Shown here piece after piece: positions 15,744-25,707 of a stretch of 30,248 nucleotides of DNA. Origin of the DNA: Gammaproteobacteria bacterium (GTDB lineage Bacteria > Pseudomonadota > Gammaproteobacteria > Enterobacterales > Alteromonadaceae); NCBI GenBank assembly GCA_023380515.1, contig JAMCRH010000118.1, positions 1-30,248 of the forward strand, given 5' to 3'. The notes beneath the pieces were generated by a model. That model saw only the letters and a list, made by a program, of their open reading frames with translations, was not told the DNA's origin and did not search any database. Positions within the stretch are counted from its first letter, which is position 1. Each line of letters begins with the position of its first letter. Both the position numbers and the translations under genes were made by a program.

Positions 15744-17153
15744 TTAGCTTGAGTAGTACATGTCAAACTCAATTGGGTGCACGGTCATGGCTAAACGCTC
15801 AACTTCTTTGCGTTTTAACTTCACGTACGCGTCAATCATGTCTTGACTCATAACCCCGCCAACTTTGAGGAAGTCATTGTCTTGCTCAAGGGCGTCTAAT
15901 GCCATTTCTAACGAGCTGGCAACCGTTGGAATTTCTTTTGCTTCTTCCGCCGGCAAGTCATACAAGTCTTTGTCCATAGCATCGCCAGGGTGGATCTTGT
16001 TCTGGATACCATCCAAACCAGCCATTAACAAGGCAGTAAAGGCTAAGTATGGGTTCGCTAATGGATCCGGGAAGCGCGCTTCAATGCGGCGGCCTTTCGG
16101 GTTTGATACCAATGGAATCCGAATTGACGCTGAACGGTTACGTGCTGAGTAAGCCAACATAACCGGCGCTTCAAAGCCTGGGACTAAACGCTTGTACGAG
16201 TTCGTACCTGGGTTCGTAAACGCGTTCAGAGCGCGAGCATGCTTGATGATGCCACCAATGTAATACAGTGCGGTTTCAGATAATCCGCCGTACTTGTCGC
16301 CAGCAAAGAGGTTTTTACCGTCTTTTGCCAAGCTCATGTGTACGTGCATACCTGAGCCGTTGTCGCCAACCAGTGGCTTCGGCATGAAGGTCGCCGTTTT
16401 GCCATAGGCGTGCGCAACGTTGTGGACCACATATTTGAAGATTTGAATTTCGTCCGCTTTTTTGGTTAGCGTGTTGTACTTACACGCAACTTCGTTCTGG
16501 CCCGCGGTCGCAACTTCGTGGTGATGCGCTTCTACCACTAAGCCCATGTCTTCCATGATTTCACACATTTCACTACGGATGTCATGTGAAGAGTCAACCG
16601 GTGGCACTGGGAAGTAGCCGCCTTTGACGCCAGGACGGTGACCTTTGTTACCGCCTTCATAGCTCTTACCCGAGTTCCATTTCGCTTCGATATCATCAAT
16701 TTTATAGAACGAGCCGCTCATATCGGTGTGGAAGCGAACGTCATCAAACATGAAGAATTCTGGCTCTGGCCCCATCAATACGGTGTCTGCGATGCCGGTT
16801 GAGGTCAGGTATTCTTCCGCACGCTGGGCAATTGAACGTGGGTCACGGTCGTAGCCCATGCGTGAGTCTGGCTCGAGAATCGAACAACGGATAATCAAGG
16901 TCGGGATTTCAGAAAACGGGTCCATCACCGCAGTGTCCAAATCAGGCTGTAACACCATGTCCGATTCATTAATGCCTTTCCAGCCGGCAATCGATGAGCC
17001 ATCGAACATTTTGCCGTCTTCGAAAAAGTCTTCATCGATTTGTGACACAGGAATGGTCACGTGCTGCTCTTTACCTTTGGTGTCGGTAAAGCGTAAATCG
17101 ATAAAACGAACTTCATTCTCTTCGATAAGTTCCATAATTGCCTGAATCGACAT
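15744..17153 (-). CDS. glnA: Glutamine synthetase type I
   Basis: A 469-residue enzyme, exactly the length of E. coli GlnA, that makes glutamine from glutamate, ammonia and ATP as a dodecamer. Recognisable parts are the N-terminal [20 protein letters not shown], the DGSS segment, EPEFF, the ATP/glutamate region [10 protein letters not shown], the latch [10 protein letters not shown] and the adenylylation Tyr in [10 protein letters not shown]. This is the GSI-beta type, controlled by GlnE. The start is the ATG at 17153 with GGAGG five bases upstream; the frame stays open to 17297, but that region contains the sigma-54 promoter. Expression should be driven by NtrC from sites about 130 and 160 bases before the predicted transcription start. 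Confidence 0.97.
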   Translation of the reverse strand: MSIQAIMELIEENEVRFIDLRFTDTKGKEQHVTIPVSQIDEDFFEDGKMFDGSSIAGWKGINESDMVLQPDLDTAVMDPFSEIPTLIIRCSILEPDSRMGYDRDPRSIAQRAEEYLTSTGIADTVLMGPEPEFFMFDDVRFHTDMSGSFYKIDDIEAKWNSGKSYEGGNKGHRPGVKGGYFPVPPVDSSHDIRSEMCEIMEDMGLVVEAHHHEVATAGQNEVACKYNTLTKKADEIQIFKYVVHNVAHAYGKTATFMPKPLVGDNGSGMHVHMSLAKDGKNLFAGDKYGGLSETALYYIGGIIKHARALNAFTNPGTNSYKRLVPGFEAPVMLAYSARNRSASIRIPLVSNPKGRRIEARFPDPLANPYLAFTALLMAGLDGIQNKIHPGDAMDKDLYDLPAEEAKEIPTVASSLEMALDALEQDNDFLKVGGVMSQDMIDAYVKLKRKEVERLAMTVHPIEFDMYYSS

Positions 17154-17241
17154 GTGTGCCTCCACGGTAGCTGTCGGTCTTAATCTAATTGCGTCAGGGT
17201 TAAAGTCTGGCGCAGAATTTTGATTTTGCTGGTAAGGATTT

Positions 17242-17257
17242 AGCAAAGCCCATGCCA
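17242..17257 (-). promoter_or_regulatory. Sigma-54 promoter of glnA
   Basis: The minus strand reads TGGCATGGGCTTTGCT, matching the TGGCACG-N4-TTGCW consensus with GG and GC ten bases apart. The predicted transcript starts near 17231, about 78 bases before the ATG. Two NtrC sites lie upstream at suitable distances. Confidence 0.88.
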
Positions 17258-17352
17258 CAATACATAAGCCGCTGTTTTTATTTGTTATTTTAAACAAGGC
17301 GACGGAGGTGCTAGCTTCTAATGCGCGTCACCAAGCTGAAAATGCGTCACTT

Positions 17353-17369
17353 CGCACTATTTTGGTGCA
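17353..17369. promoter_or_regulatory. NtrC site 1 (promoter-proximal) for glnA
   Basis: CGCACTATTTTGGTGCA fits the NtrC palindrome with small deviations in the left arm. Its centre is about 130 bases upstream of the predicted start and 31 bases from the second site, allowing cooperative binding on one DNA face. Confidence 0.8.
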
Positions 17370-17377
17370 TCCAAAAC

Positions 17378-17406
17378 AAATAACGCACCATTATGGTGCG
17401 TTATTT
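17378..17406 (-). terminator. Terminator of the DsbA-like gene, overlapping NtrC site 2
   Basis: A 13-bp perfect stem (AAATAACGCACCA with its complement around TTA) is followed on the minus strand by GTTTTGG. It begins 19 bases after the stop of the DsbA-like gene. The core CGCACCATTATGGTGCG (17384-17400) is also a consensus NtrC site, so one palindrome seems to serve both roles. Confidence 0.75.
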
Positions 17407-17424
17407 TGCTATGAACTGTATGCG

Positions 17425-18090
17425 TTAAAGACTCAACAAATGCGTAATTAAGTCGTTTAAGTCTTCTTGGCTGCGAATATCACTCGGCATGGGCGTCGCC
17501 AATAAGTAGCGACCATTGATCACCACCGAGGGTACGCCATTAATCTCATTGCTACTCATCTCCGTCAGTGTTTGACGCAAAATCTGTTCGATTTCGTCCG
17601 AGTCCGCCTTCGCAAACACGTCGTTCGGGTCGAGCCCTAAACGCGAAATAAAGCCGGTAAGCTGGTCCAAGTCCGGTAACTGATTATTCTGACTGGCATA
17701 AAACGCTAACATTTCGGTTGCAATGTCACGCTCCGTCAGTTCTTGAATGGCGTGAAATAATGCACCGTCAAAGGCCCAACGTTGGTTAAACGCACCATGA
17801 CGACGGACGATAGCCACGTCTGGGTTCGCGTCTTTGAAGCCTTGCATCACCGGTTCGAAGCGCTGACAGGCTGGGCAACCCACCCATAAGTACTCAACAA
17901 TAAATGGTTCTTGTTGGCCTTGCTGAACAGGCTCTGACAATACCCGGTAATGCGAACCTTCACTGTAACTAACTGCCGCTGTATCGGTCGCTGGTGTCTC
18001 TGGCGGCGTCGGCGCGTCGCTACACGCTGCCAATACAAACATGGACACTGTGACTAAAAGCCACTTTTTAAGAGAGTTAAACCGCTGCAT
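17425..18090 (-). CDS. DsbA-like thiol:disulfide oxidoreductase, lipoprotein
   Basis: A 221-residue thioredoxin-fold protein expected to oxidise cysteines in the periplasm. The start at 18090 has AAAGGA upstream and gives a lipoprotein signal peptide ending LAAC, with Cys23 lipidated and Asp at +2, which in enteric bacteria keeps lipoproteins in the inner membrane. The active site is VGCPACQ (Cys72 and Cys75) and the cis-proline loop is GVPS. A Pro/Thr-rich linker joins the lipid anchor to the domain. CPAC differs from the CPHC of E. coli DsbA, which should change redox strength. It is divergent from the diguanylate cyclase gene. An upstream extension to 18174 is unlikely. Confidence 0.88.
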   Translation of the reverse strand: MQRFNSLKKWLLVTVSMFVLAACSDAPTPPETPATDTAAVSYSEGSHYRVLSEPVQQGQQEPFIVEYLWVGCPACQRFEPVMQGFKDANPDVAIVRRHGAFNQRWAFDGALFHAIQELTERDIATEMLAFYASQNNQLPDLDQLTGFISRLGLDPNDVFAKADSDEIEQILRQTLTEMSSNEINGVPSVVINGRYLLATPMPSDIRSQEDLNDLITHLLSL

Positions 18091-18176
18091 TTTTATTTCC
18101 TTTTTACATCTGCACAACCAATGGGCAGACCTCAAAACTACTGCTATAGTGATAGAATCTTCGTATTTGTTCAAGG

Positions 18177-19253
18177 ATGAGTTGCAAGGTGAGCCGTGTG
18201 AATAACGACAAACAAGTGCAGAATGTTTGTGCAGCCGACGACAGTGCTCGGCTAGAAGCTCTGCGGCGGTATAACATACTAGATACCGATTACGACCCTC
18301 GCTTTGACGATTTAGCCGAACTTGGCGCTTTTATTTGCGACACACCCATAGCGGTGATTAACTTTATCGACAAAGATCGGCAATGGTTCAAGTCTGAAAT
18401 TGGCCTTGGTATTCGCGAAACCGAGCTAGACATTTCAGTCTGCGCCCATGCAATTCTACAACCGGGGCTTTTTGTTGTCCCGGACATGACCAAAGACCCT
18501 CGCTTTGTCAATAATCCGCTGGTTACCGGCGAACCACATTTACGCTTTTATGCCGGCGCACTGCTTGAGACCGACGACGGTTTTCCACTCGGCACGTTCT
18601 GCGTCCTCGATTACCAACCTCGCGAGCTTTCTGCCGAGCAAAAAAAGGCGATTACAACACTCGCTCGACAAGTCATGACGCAGCTCGAACTCATCCGTAC
18701 CAACGAGCAGCAACGTGAAACCCTAAAGGCACTGCAACGTTCGAATAAGCTTTTAGAGGTTGAAGCAAGCACCGACGAACTGACTAAACTGGCGAATCGC
18801 AGGGCGATTACCCACGCGCTACAGTATGAACTTGCCCTGATGCAAGAGCTCGGGCGCAAAAGTGCCGCACTGCTACTCGACCTCGATTTCTTTAAACAGG
18901 TAAACGACGCGCACGGTCATTTGGTCGGTGATGAAGTGTTAAAAGAGTTTGCCGAGTTTTGTAGCCGTGAGTTCCGCAGTTCCGACATGATCGGCCGCTG
19001 GGGTGGCGAAGAGTTTATTATTATTCTGCCGGGCAGTAATTTGGCCACTGCCGAAAAAATTGCAGCGCGCTTCCAACGCAAACTCAATGAGCATACTTTT
19101 GCCAAACATCATCAAGTTAAACTCACGTTTAGTGGTAGCTTAATTGAGCTGTCACCGCTACTGAGCGCTCGGGCGACCTTCAAGCGGCTCGACGACAATC
19201 TCTATCGGGCAAAACAACAAGGCCGCAATCAAATTATTTTGGTCAAAGATTAA
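18177..19253 (+). CDS. GAF-GGDEF diguanylate cyclase
   Basis: A soluble protein of 358 residues predicted to make cyclic di-GMP. The N-terminal GAF domain (about 25-175) begins with the family phrase RLEALRRYNILDT. The GGDEF domain (about 200-355) has GRWGGEEF (276-280), DLDFFKQVND and TDELTKLANRRA. The inhibitory I-site RSSD (267-270) lies five residues before GGEEF, so product inhibition is expected. The GAF domain may bind a small ligand or sense redox. The ATG at 18177 has no spaced ribosome site; a GTG at 18198 with AAGGTGA five bases upstream (MNNDKQ) may be the true start. Confidence 0.92.
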   Translation: MSCKVSRVNNDKQVQNVCAADDSARLEALRRYNILDTDYDPRFDDLAELGAFICDTPIAVINFIDKDRQWFKSEIGLGIRETELDISVCAHAILQPGLFVVPDMTKDPRFVNNPLVTGEPHLRFYAGALLETDDGFPLGTFCVLDYQPRELSAEQKKAITTLARQVMTQLELIRTNEQQRETLKALQRSNKLLEVEASTDELTKLANRRAITHALQYELALMQELGRKSAALLLDLDFFKQVNDAHGHLVGDEVLKEFAEFCSREFRSSDMIGRWGGEEFIIILPGSNLATAEKIAARFQRKLNEHTFAKHHQVKLTFSGSLIELSPLLSARATFKRLDDNLYRAKQQGRNQIILVKD

Positions 19254-19396
19254 CCAGCAGCCCTTATCAATCGTTACAGAATCGTTAAATTTAGCGCCTG
19301 CTGTACAAGAGGTGCTTTTTTATTCACCAAAAACCACGTACAATCCGCCCCCCTATGGCCGATTCGGCCCTACATTACAGGTTACAAATACGGTTT

Positions 19397-21232
19397 ATGT
19401 CTAAAGCTATTGAGAAAATTCGCAATATCGCAATTATCGCGCACGTTGACCACGGTAAAACAACCTTGGTTGATAAACTTCTGCAGCAAAGCGGTACCCT
19501 AGAAAGCCGCGGCGAAATGCAAGAGCGCGTCATGGATTCTAACGATCTTGAAAAAGAGCGTGGAATCACTATTTTGGCCAAAAACACTGCGATTAATTGG
19601 AATGACTACCATATCAATATTCTTGATACCCCAGGTCACGCTGACTTCGGTGGTGAGGTAGAGCGCGTTCTTTCAATGGCTGACTCAGTATTGTTATTAG
19701 TCGACGCCGTTGACGGTCCAATGCCGCAAACACGTTTCGTAACCCAAAAAGCTTTTGCTCACGGTTTGAACCCAATCCTGGTCGTCAACAAGGTTGACCG
19801 TCCGGGCGCACGGGTTGACTGGGTTGTTGACCAAGTTTTCGACTTGTTCGATAACTTAGGTGCAACCGACAAGCAGCTCGACTTCCCAATCGTTTACGCA
19901 TCGGCATTGAATGGTTTTGCCTCGTTGGACTCAGAAGTTCACGGCACCGACATGACACCGTTGTTCGAAACCATCGTTCGTGAAGTTGCGCCACCAGAAG
20001 CAGAAATCGACGGCCCATTACAGCTGCAGATTTCGCAATTAGATTACTCAAGCTACTTAGGCGTTATCGGTATTGGTCGTGTTCGTCGCGGTACCGTCAA
20101 GCCAAACCAACAAGTAACTGTTGTTGGCGCTGATGGCAAAACCCGGAACGGTAAAGTTGGCTTAGTTTTCGGTTACCTCGGTTTAGACCGCATGGAAGTC
20201 GACTCGTCACACGCTGGTGACATTTGTGCGATTACCGGTTTAGGTGAATTGAAAATTTCCGACACCGTCTGTGCCGTGGGTCACAACGAAGCGTTGCCAC
20301 CACTGTCAGTCGACGAGCCAACCGTAACCATGACGTTCCAGGTCAACACCTCACCATTTGCTGGTAAAGAAGGTAAGTATGTGACCTCACGCCAAATTCT
20401 TGAGCGTTTACAGCAAGAGTTGGTTCACAACGTTGCCTTACGCGTTGAAGAAATGCCAGATCCAGACAAGTTCCGAGTTTCTGGTCGCGGTGAATTGCAC
20501 TTAGGTGTTTTAATCGAAAACATGCGTCGTGAAGGCTTCGAATTAGCCGTGTCGCGTCCAGAAGTTATCATTAAGTACGAGAACGGCCAGAAAATGGAAC
20601 CGTACGAAACCTTAACTGTTGACATCGAAGACCAACACCAAGGTTCAGTGATGGAAGCTTTAGGTTTACGTAAAGCAGAAATGACCGACATGTCACCAGA
20701 CGGTAAAGGCCGTGTGCGCATCGACTTCATGGTTCCAAGCCGTGGCTTAATCGGTTTCCAAACCGAATTCATGACACTAACGTCAGGTACGGGTTTGGTT
20801 TACCACGCGTTTGATCATTACGGCCCACACAAAGGCGGTAAAATTGGTCAGCGGATTAACGGTGTATTGATTTCAAATGCGCAAGGTAAAGCATTGGCCT
20901 ATGCCTTGTTTAACCTGCAAGAGCGTGGTCGTTTATTTGCTTCACACGCAGACGAAGTTTATGAAGGCCAAATTATTGGTATTCATAACCGTGCTAACGA
21001 TTTGACGGTAAACTGTTTGAAAGGTAAGCAGCTGACCAACATTCGTGCCGCCGGTACTGACGAAGCATTAACCTTAACCCCACCGATTAAGATGAGCCTT
21101 GAGCGTGCGCTTGAGTTCATTGATAACGATGAGCTAGTTGAAGTGACGCCGAAGTCGATTCGTGTGCGGAAGAAACTATTGACCGAGAACGAGCGTAAGC
21201 GCGCTTCTCGCGAAACAGAAAGCGCAGAATAA
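19397..21232 (+). CDS. typA: Ribosome-associated GTPase TypA/BipA
   Basis: A 611-residue translational GTPase that binds the 70S ribosome, aids 50S assembly and supports growth in cold or stress. The G motifs are AHVDHGKTT (G1), RGITI (G2), DTPGHADF (G3) and NKVDR (G4). EF-G-like domains III and V and the BipA-specific C-terminal domain follow. The length is normal for TypA. The start at 19397 gives [20 protein letters not shown], like the E. coli MIEKLRNIAII; the longer frame from 19355 is unlikely. A TACAAT at 19339-19344 may be the -10 box. A strong terminator follows. Codon choice looks more biased than in neighbours, as expected for a well-expressed gene. Confidence 0.96.
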   Translation: MSKAIEKIRNIAIIAHVDHGKTTLVDKLLQQSGTLESRGEMQERVMDSNDLEKERGITILAKNTAINWNDYHINILDTPGHADFGGEVERVLSMADSVLLLVDAVDGPMPQTRFVTQKAFAHGLNPILVVNKVDRPGARVDWVVDQVFDLFDNLGATDKQLDFPIVYASALNGFASLDSEVHGTDMTPLFETIVREVAPPEAEIDGPLQLQISQLDYSSYLGVIGIGRVRRGTVKPNQQVTVVGADGKTRNGKVGLVFGYLGLDRMEVDSSHAGDICAITGLGELKISDTVCAVGHNEALPPLSVDEPTVTMTFQVNTSPFAGKEGKYVTSRQILERLQQELVHNVALRVEEMPDPDKFRVSGRGELHLGVLIENMRREGFELAVSRPEVIIKYENGQKMEPYETLTVDIEDQHQGSVMEALGLRKAEMTDMSPDGKGRVRIDFMVPSRGLIGFQTEFMTLTSGTGLVYHAFDHYGPHKGGKIGQRINGVLISNAQGKALAYALFNLQERGRLFASHADEVYEGQIIGIHNRANDLTVNCLKGKQLTNIRAAGTDEALTLTPPIKMSLERALEFIDNDELVEVTPKSIRVRKKLLTENERKRASRETESAE

Positions 21233-21255
21233 GACTGCCTTTCCATTTCAAATGA

Positions 21256-21285
21256 AAACGAGCGCCTTTTAGGCGCTCGTTTTTT
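21256..21285. terminator. Bidirectional terminator between typA and the PAQR gene
   Basis: AACGAGCGCC (21257-21266) pairs with GGCGCTCGTT (21272-21281). T-rich tracts lie on both strands, so it can stop typA and the convergent hemolysin III-like gene. Confidence 0.9.
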
Positions 21286-21318
21286 ATGTCTGACTATCTA
21301 TTCGGTCGTGGTCGCAGC

Positions 21319-21966
21319 TTAGGCCAACACCACACCATACAGCACGGCAAAATAGTGGGCGACGCTTGCCGCCAGCACGAACAGGTGCCAAATGGCATGG
21401 TGATAGACCATTTGCTTGCGCACATAGAAAATCACCCCTAAGGAATATAGCAAGCCACCAATTAACAGCAGCAGCAAGCCTGTGGTATTCACCAGTTCGA
21501 GCATCGGTTTAATTGCCACCAAGGCCATCCAACCTAAACCCAAATACAATGACAGCGACAACCATTTCACGCGCTCTTTCTTCAGTACCTCGAGCAACAC
21601 GCCACCGAGCGCAATACTCCAAATAATAATGAACAAGGTCCAGCCCCACGGCCCGCGCAAGTTAACCAACAGGAATGGGGTGTACGTGCCGGCAATCAAG
21701 AGGAATATGGCTGCATGATCCATTAACTGGAAAAAACGTTTCAGCCTGTGATTGGTGACCGCATGGTAAAGTGTCGACGCCGAATACAACAAGATAATCG
21801 AAGCGCCATAAATAGACACGCTGACGACATGCCAAATATCGCCATACTCAAACGACAAATAAATTAGAAATACTAAACCCACGATCCCAGCAATGACGCC
21901 AAGACCATGACTAACGGAATGCGCAATTTCTTCACCGAGTGAATATTTGGCTTTCGTTGAACTCAT
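21319..21966 (-). CDS. Hemolysin III/PAQR-family membrane protein (YqfA/TrhA-like)
   Basis: A 215-residue protein with seven predicted membrane helices. The PAQR/HlyIII signatures are present: HSVSHGLG near the N-terminus, SASTLYH, DHAAIFLLIAGTYTP, and a C-terminal AIWHLFVLAASVAHY with the metal-binding histidines. Members of this group are thought to be zinc-dependent hydrolases or to affect membrane fluidity and energetics; E. coli YqfA/TrhA is the close relative. GAGG lies about nine bases before the ATG. A perfect 20-bp palindrome 46 bases upstream resembles a FabR operator, linking it to fatty-acid control. Confidence 0.9.
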   Translation of the reverse strand: MSSTKAKYSLGEEIAHSVSHGLGVIAGIVGLVFLIYLSFEYGDIWHVVSVSIYGASIILLYSASTLYHAVTNHRLKRFFQLMDHAAIFLLIAGTYTPFLLVNLRGPWGWTLFIIIWSIALGGVLLEVLKKERVKWLSLSLYLGLGWMALVAIKPMLELVNTTGLLLLLIGGLLYSLGVIFYVRKQMVYHHAIWHLFVLAASVAHYFAVLYGVVLA

Positions 21967-22011
21967 GCATTACACCTCTGACCAGTTTTGAGCTGTCATT
22001 AAAACATATTT

Positions 22012-22031
22012 CAGCGTACAAGTGTACGCTG
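22012..22031. promoter_or_regulatory. FabR-type palindrome upstream of the PAQR gene
   Basis: CAGCGTACAAGTGTACGCTG is a perfect inverted repeat with a 2-base centre. As I recall it, the gammaproteobacterial FabR motif is AGCGTACA-N2-TGTACGCT, which this matches fully. Its place 46-65 bases before the start codon suits repression. Confidence 0.6.
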
Positions 22032-22133
22032 TATTTTATTTTTTCATATTAAAGGAAGTAACTATTTCATACAGAAGTATTTTTTGTACAGCGGCAGAGC
22101 GCAGTCAGGGTACAACTGCGCTCATAAGATTGC

Positions 22134-22394
22134 TTAATCGTAATCTCGGTCAATTTGTTTTAGCTTGGTCATAAAACTCTCAAAATCACGCTCTGACTCG
22201 TAATCTAAGTGATAGGTATTGTGGAAGCCGGTCCAGAGTTTGACCCGCAGCCCTTCTAAATACACGGTATAACCATCGTGGTCGGTATAGCCCGTAATAC
22301 CGTCGAGAACATGGCGTTCGTCGATTACCTCGCCATGATCGACAATTTTTTCAAAAACCGATAACACAGTACGAATGCTTAATTCATTTTTCAT
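22134..22394 (-). CDS. Small conserved protein, DUF3081-like
   Basis: An 86-residue, soluble, acidic protein with no signal peptide or membrane helix. It begins MKNELSIRTVLSVFEKIVDHG and has a central GYTDHDGYTVYL segment. I recognise this as the DUF3081 family of marine gammaproteobacteria, whose function is unknown; the assignment is from memory. GGAGGAG lies directly upstream of the ATG, a very strong ribosome site. It is flanked by the PAQR gene and the acrAB terminator and appears monocistronic. Confidence 0.75.
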   Translation of the reverse strand: MKNELSIRTVLSVFEKIVDHGEVIDERHVLDGITGYTDHDGYTVYLEGLRVKLWTGFHNTYHLDYESERDFESFMTKLKQIDRDYD

Positions 22395-22459
22395 GGCTCC
22401 TCCAAAACGGTTCCGGCAATACTCTTAGTTATGGCAGTAAGCAGTTATTTTCGCAAGAA

Positions 22460-22486
22460 AAACGCCAGCTATATTTGCTGGCGTTT
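22460..22486 (-). terminator. Terminator of the acrAB-like operon
   Basis: AAACGCCAGC pairs with GCTGGCGTTT around a 7-base loop. On the minus strand the stem runs into a T-rich tract (GTTTTTCTT). It is 80 bases after the acrB stop. Confidence 0.85.
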
Positions 22487-22566
22487 GCTTGGGAATATCT
22501 GCCACTATTCACTAGGTACGGCGGCAGTTGGGGTTTTCGATCGAACCGTTTGTCTTGCTTACTTTA

Positions 22567-25500
22567 TCAGTTGCTTGAAGGCCTGCGTCGCTTCTTCATG
22601 CTCCGCGCCAAAGCTCGCTTCTCGATCCACTGGTAAAACACCGGTATGAAGAAGATCGAGACAAACGTTGCGATGAGCATGCCGCCAACCACGGTGACAC
22701 CAACCGCCTGACGCGCTGCTGCACCAGCGCCAGAGGTAAACACCAAAGGTAACGCGCCAAGAATAAACGCGAGCGACGTCATCAGAATGGGTCGGAAGCG
22801 TTGACGGCATGCCGTTAATGCGGAGGCCACCACACTCATGCCACGCTTCCGGTTGATCACAGCGAACTCAACAATGAGGATCGCATTCTTTGCCGACAAA
22901 CCGATCAATACCAATAAGCCGACTTGGAAATAAATATTATTCTGCAGTCCGGTGACCCAAGTTGCGACCACTGCACCGAACACCGCAAACGGAATCGCCG
23001 TGAGAACTGCGAGCGGTAATGTCCAGCGCTCATACTGTGCCGCAAGCAAGAGGAAAACCATCAGAATCGCAAAGCCGAAAGCCAAACCGGCAGCGTTGCC
23101 TGATGCACGCTCCTGCTGCGAGGCGCCGGTCCAGAACAATTGATAGTCTTGGTCATCACTGACTAAGTCATTGACGATCGCTTCAAGCGCCAGCATCGCT
23201 TGGCCACTTGAATAACCTGGCGCTGGGTCAGCCAGTAATCGTGCTGCTGGACGGTTGTTATAGCGGTGTACTTCGTCTGGGCCGGTTGTTCGATCAACGC
23301 GCACTACTGCGTTAAGTGGAATCATATCGCCGCTACCGGCGCGCACAAACACGTCTGCAAAGTTATGAGGGCCTTCCCGATACGATGATTCCGCCATCAT
23401 ATACACCCGCCACGCACGACCGAGGTAGTTGAAGTCATTGATATACTGACGACCAAAGGTTGCGCGCATGGCAGCAAATATCTGGTCAATTGGCACGCCA
23501 ATCGACTTCGCTCGTTCGCGATCCACATAGGCTGTATAACGCGGAATATCGAGGTTCAGTGTCGTCCGTACATTACGTAACTCAGGGCGCTCGTTAGCTC
23601 GCTCAATGACCGCATTTAGGCGTGCGACTAAATTATCAGTATCACCATCCATAATCGCAACTAAATAAGCGGTGAGGCCGCCGGTCGTGGAGATACCAGA
23701 AATGGGTGGTGGGTTAAAGGCGCTAATATTCGCTTGCGCATGGGCTTGACCTGCTTGGTTAACCTGCTCGGCAAATGCTTGCGAGTTGTTCCGGCGCAAG
23801 TTGCGATCATCCCAATGGTCAAGGGTTACAAAGCTCGCCCCAACGTTTTGCTTACGACCGCCATTGACCATGTCATAGCCCATGAAGGTGAGCGTATTCG
23901 CAACGCCGTCCATATTCCGCAGCTCGGCGTTCCAGTCCAGTGAAAAATCGCTGGTTCGGTCAAGCGAAGCACCTTCTGGTAAGCGGTGTGACACTAATAC
24001 ATAGCCTTGGTCTTCATCGGGCACTAAGCCACCTGGCAAGAGGCTAAATGCGCCCCATGCCGACAATGCAACAGCAACAAAAATGGCGCTCGCCATGGCG
24101 GTGCGCTTCAGCATAAAACGCACGCCGTCGGTATAGCGTTGGGTCATACGTTCAAAGAAGACGTTAAACTTCTGCAGAATCACCGGCGGCGCCGAAGGTT
24201 TTTCTTGCAGAATTTGCGCACACAACGCCGGCGACAAAGTCAAAGCGACGAAGCCAGAAAGAATGACAGACACCGCGATGGTTAAGGCAAATTGCTGATA
24301 CATCACCCCAGCTAGACCTCCAAGGAAGGCAACCGGAATAAATACCGCTGCGAGCACAAGCACCATGGTTACGATCGGTGTTGAGACTTCTTCCATCGCT
24401 TCAATGGCTGCTTCTTTCGGCGTGAGTCCGCGCTCTTTGATTAACCGTTCGACGTTCTCGAGTACGACAATTGCGTCATCCACCACGATACCGATGGCCA
24501 ATACCATCGCCAATAGCGTCAGTAAGTTCACCGAGAAACCGAACACGTACATGCCCGCAAACGCACCAATGAGTGCCACCGGAATCGATAACAGTGGAAT
24601 CAGCGCTGCACGCCAACGTTGCAGGAACACGTAAATAACAAACATGACCAAGACTAAGGCTTGGAACAAGGTAAACACCACCTGCTGAATCGACACTTTT
24701 ACGAAATCGGTGGTATCGAATGAAATCGAGTAGTCGACACCGGTCGGGAACGTTTGACTCATACGTGCCATAACGCGGTCAACTTCTTCTGACACTTCGA
24801 GTGCATTTGCACCTGGACGTAAGAATATCCCCATGGGGACGACGGTTTCGCCATTCTGTACCGCATCAAAATCGTAGTTACTAGCACCGAGCTCGACGCG
24901 AGCGACATCGCGTAGGCGCACTACTGACCCGCCTGGGTCACTGCGGAGAATGATTTCTTCAAACTGTTCGACCGAAGAAAAACGTCCTTCGGTACCAATT
25001 GGTAACGAAATTTCTTGGGGGTTATTGGGGTTTGGTGCATCACCAAAACGGCCAGCTGCAAACATTGCGTTCTGTTCGCGTACTGCGTTACTGACATCGG
25101 CCGGAGTCATGCCGTAATCTGCAAGTTGGTCGGGGCGCAGCCAAACTCGCATGGAATAGGTTTTGGATCCAAAGAAAGTAACCTGTGCGACGCCGTTAAT
25201 TCGACTCAGTTCATCCTGTACGGTCAGCGTTGCATAGTTATTAAGGAACAATGAGTCGCGACTGCCGTCCGGCGAACTCAAGGAAACAATTTTGAGAATG
25301 GCACTGGATTGCTTGCGGATTTCCACGCCATTGCGTTGCACTTCTTCCGGTAGACGCGAGTAGGCACGCTGCACTTGCGCTTCGACGTCAATGGCGGCTT
25401 GGTCGACGTCGGTACCCACATCGAACACCACAGTGATACTCACACCACCGCTGTCGTCAGCCGATGAGGTCATATACAGCATGTTCTCAACGCCGTTAAT

Positions 25501-25707
25501 ATACAGCTCGAGTGGTGCTGCGACCGCTTGCGATGCCGCTTCTGCGGTTGCACCTGAGTAACTGGCGCTTACGACAACCTGAGGTGGGACAATTTGCGGA
25601 TACTGTTGAATTGGCAGCATCCGCAATGACATTAATCCCGCAATCACAATCAGTATCGAGAGTACTGATGCAAGCACGGGCCGTTCGATAAACGTCCGTG
25701 CAATCAT
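22567..25707 (-). CDS. acrB: AcrB/MexB-family multidrug RND efflux pump
   Basis: A 1046-residue hydrophobe/amphiphile-efflux RND transporter of normal AcrB length, working as a trimer with the adaptor encoded upstream and an outer-membrane TolC-type channel. The proton-relay pair Asp-Asp is in AIGIVVDDAIVVLENVE (TM4), and the relay Lys is in IGLSAKNAILIVEFA (TM10). The start MIARTFIERPVLASVLSIL and the large loops after TM1 and TM7 fit the family. The C-terminal tail is short and very basic (KKRRRP). The ATG overlaps the acrA stop (ATGA), so the pair is translationally coupled. No TolC-like gene is adjacent. The symbol marks the family; orthology to E. coli AcrB is not proven. Confidence 0.93.
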   Translation of the reverse strand: MIARTFIERPVLASVLSILIVIAGLMSLRMLPIQQYPQIVPPQVVVSASYSGATAEAASQAVAAPLELYINGVENMLYMTSSADDSGGVSITVVFDVGTDVDQAAIDVEAQVQRAYSRLPEEVQRNGVEIRKQSSAILKIVSLSSPDGSRDSLFLNNYATLTVQDELSRINGVAQVTFFGSKTYSMRVWLRPDQLADYGMTPADVSNAVREQNAMFAAGRFGDAPNPNNPQEISLPIGTEGRFSSVEQFEEIILRSDPGGSVVRLRDVARVELGASNYDFDAVQNGETVVPMGIFLRPGANALEVSEEVDRVMARMSQTFPTGVDYSISFDTTDFVKVSIQQVVFTLFQALVLVMFVIYVFLQRWRAALIPLLSIPVALIGAFAGMYVFGFSVNLLTLLAMVLAIGIVVDDAIVVLENVERLIKERGLTPKEAAIEAMEEVSTPIVTMVLVLAAVFIPVAFLGGLAGVMYQQFALTIAVSVILSGFVALTLSPALCAQILQEKPSAPPVILQKFNVFFERMTQRYTDGVRFMLKRTAMASAIFVAVALSAWGAFSLLPGGLVPDEDQGYVLVSHRLPEGASLDRTSDFSLDWNAELRNMDGVANTLTFMGYDMVNGGRKQNVGASFVTLDHWDDRNLRRNNSQAFAEQVNQAGQAHAQANISAFNPPPISGISTTGGLTAYLVAIMDGDTDNLVARLNAVIERANERPELRNVRTTLNLDIPRYTAYVDRERAKSIGVPIDQIFAAMRATFGRQYINDFNYLGRAWRVYMMAESSYREGPHNFADVFVRAGSGDMIPLNAVVRVDRTTGPDEVHRYNNRPAARLLADPAPGYSSGQAMLALEAIVNDLVSDDQDYQLFWTGASQQERASGNAAGLAFGFAILMVFLLLAAQYERWTLPLAVLTAIPFAVFGAVVATWVTGLQNNIYFQVGLLVLIGLSAKNAILIVEFAVINRKRGMSVVASALTACRQRFRPILMTSLAFILGALPLVFTSGAGAAARQAVGVTVVGGMLIATFVSIFFIPVFYQWIEKRALARSMKKRRRPSSN

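Noticed and set aside
15744..17297. 517-residue version of GlnA
   Set aside because: The extra 48 residues cover the sigma-54 promoter and 5' leader; the 469-residue form has GGAGG at the right distance and the exact family length.
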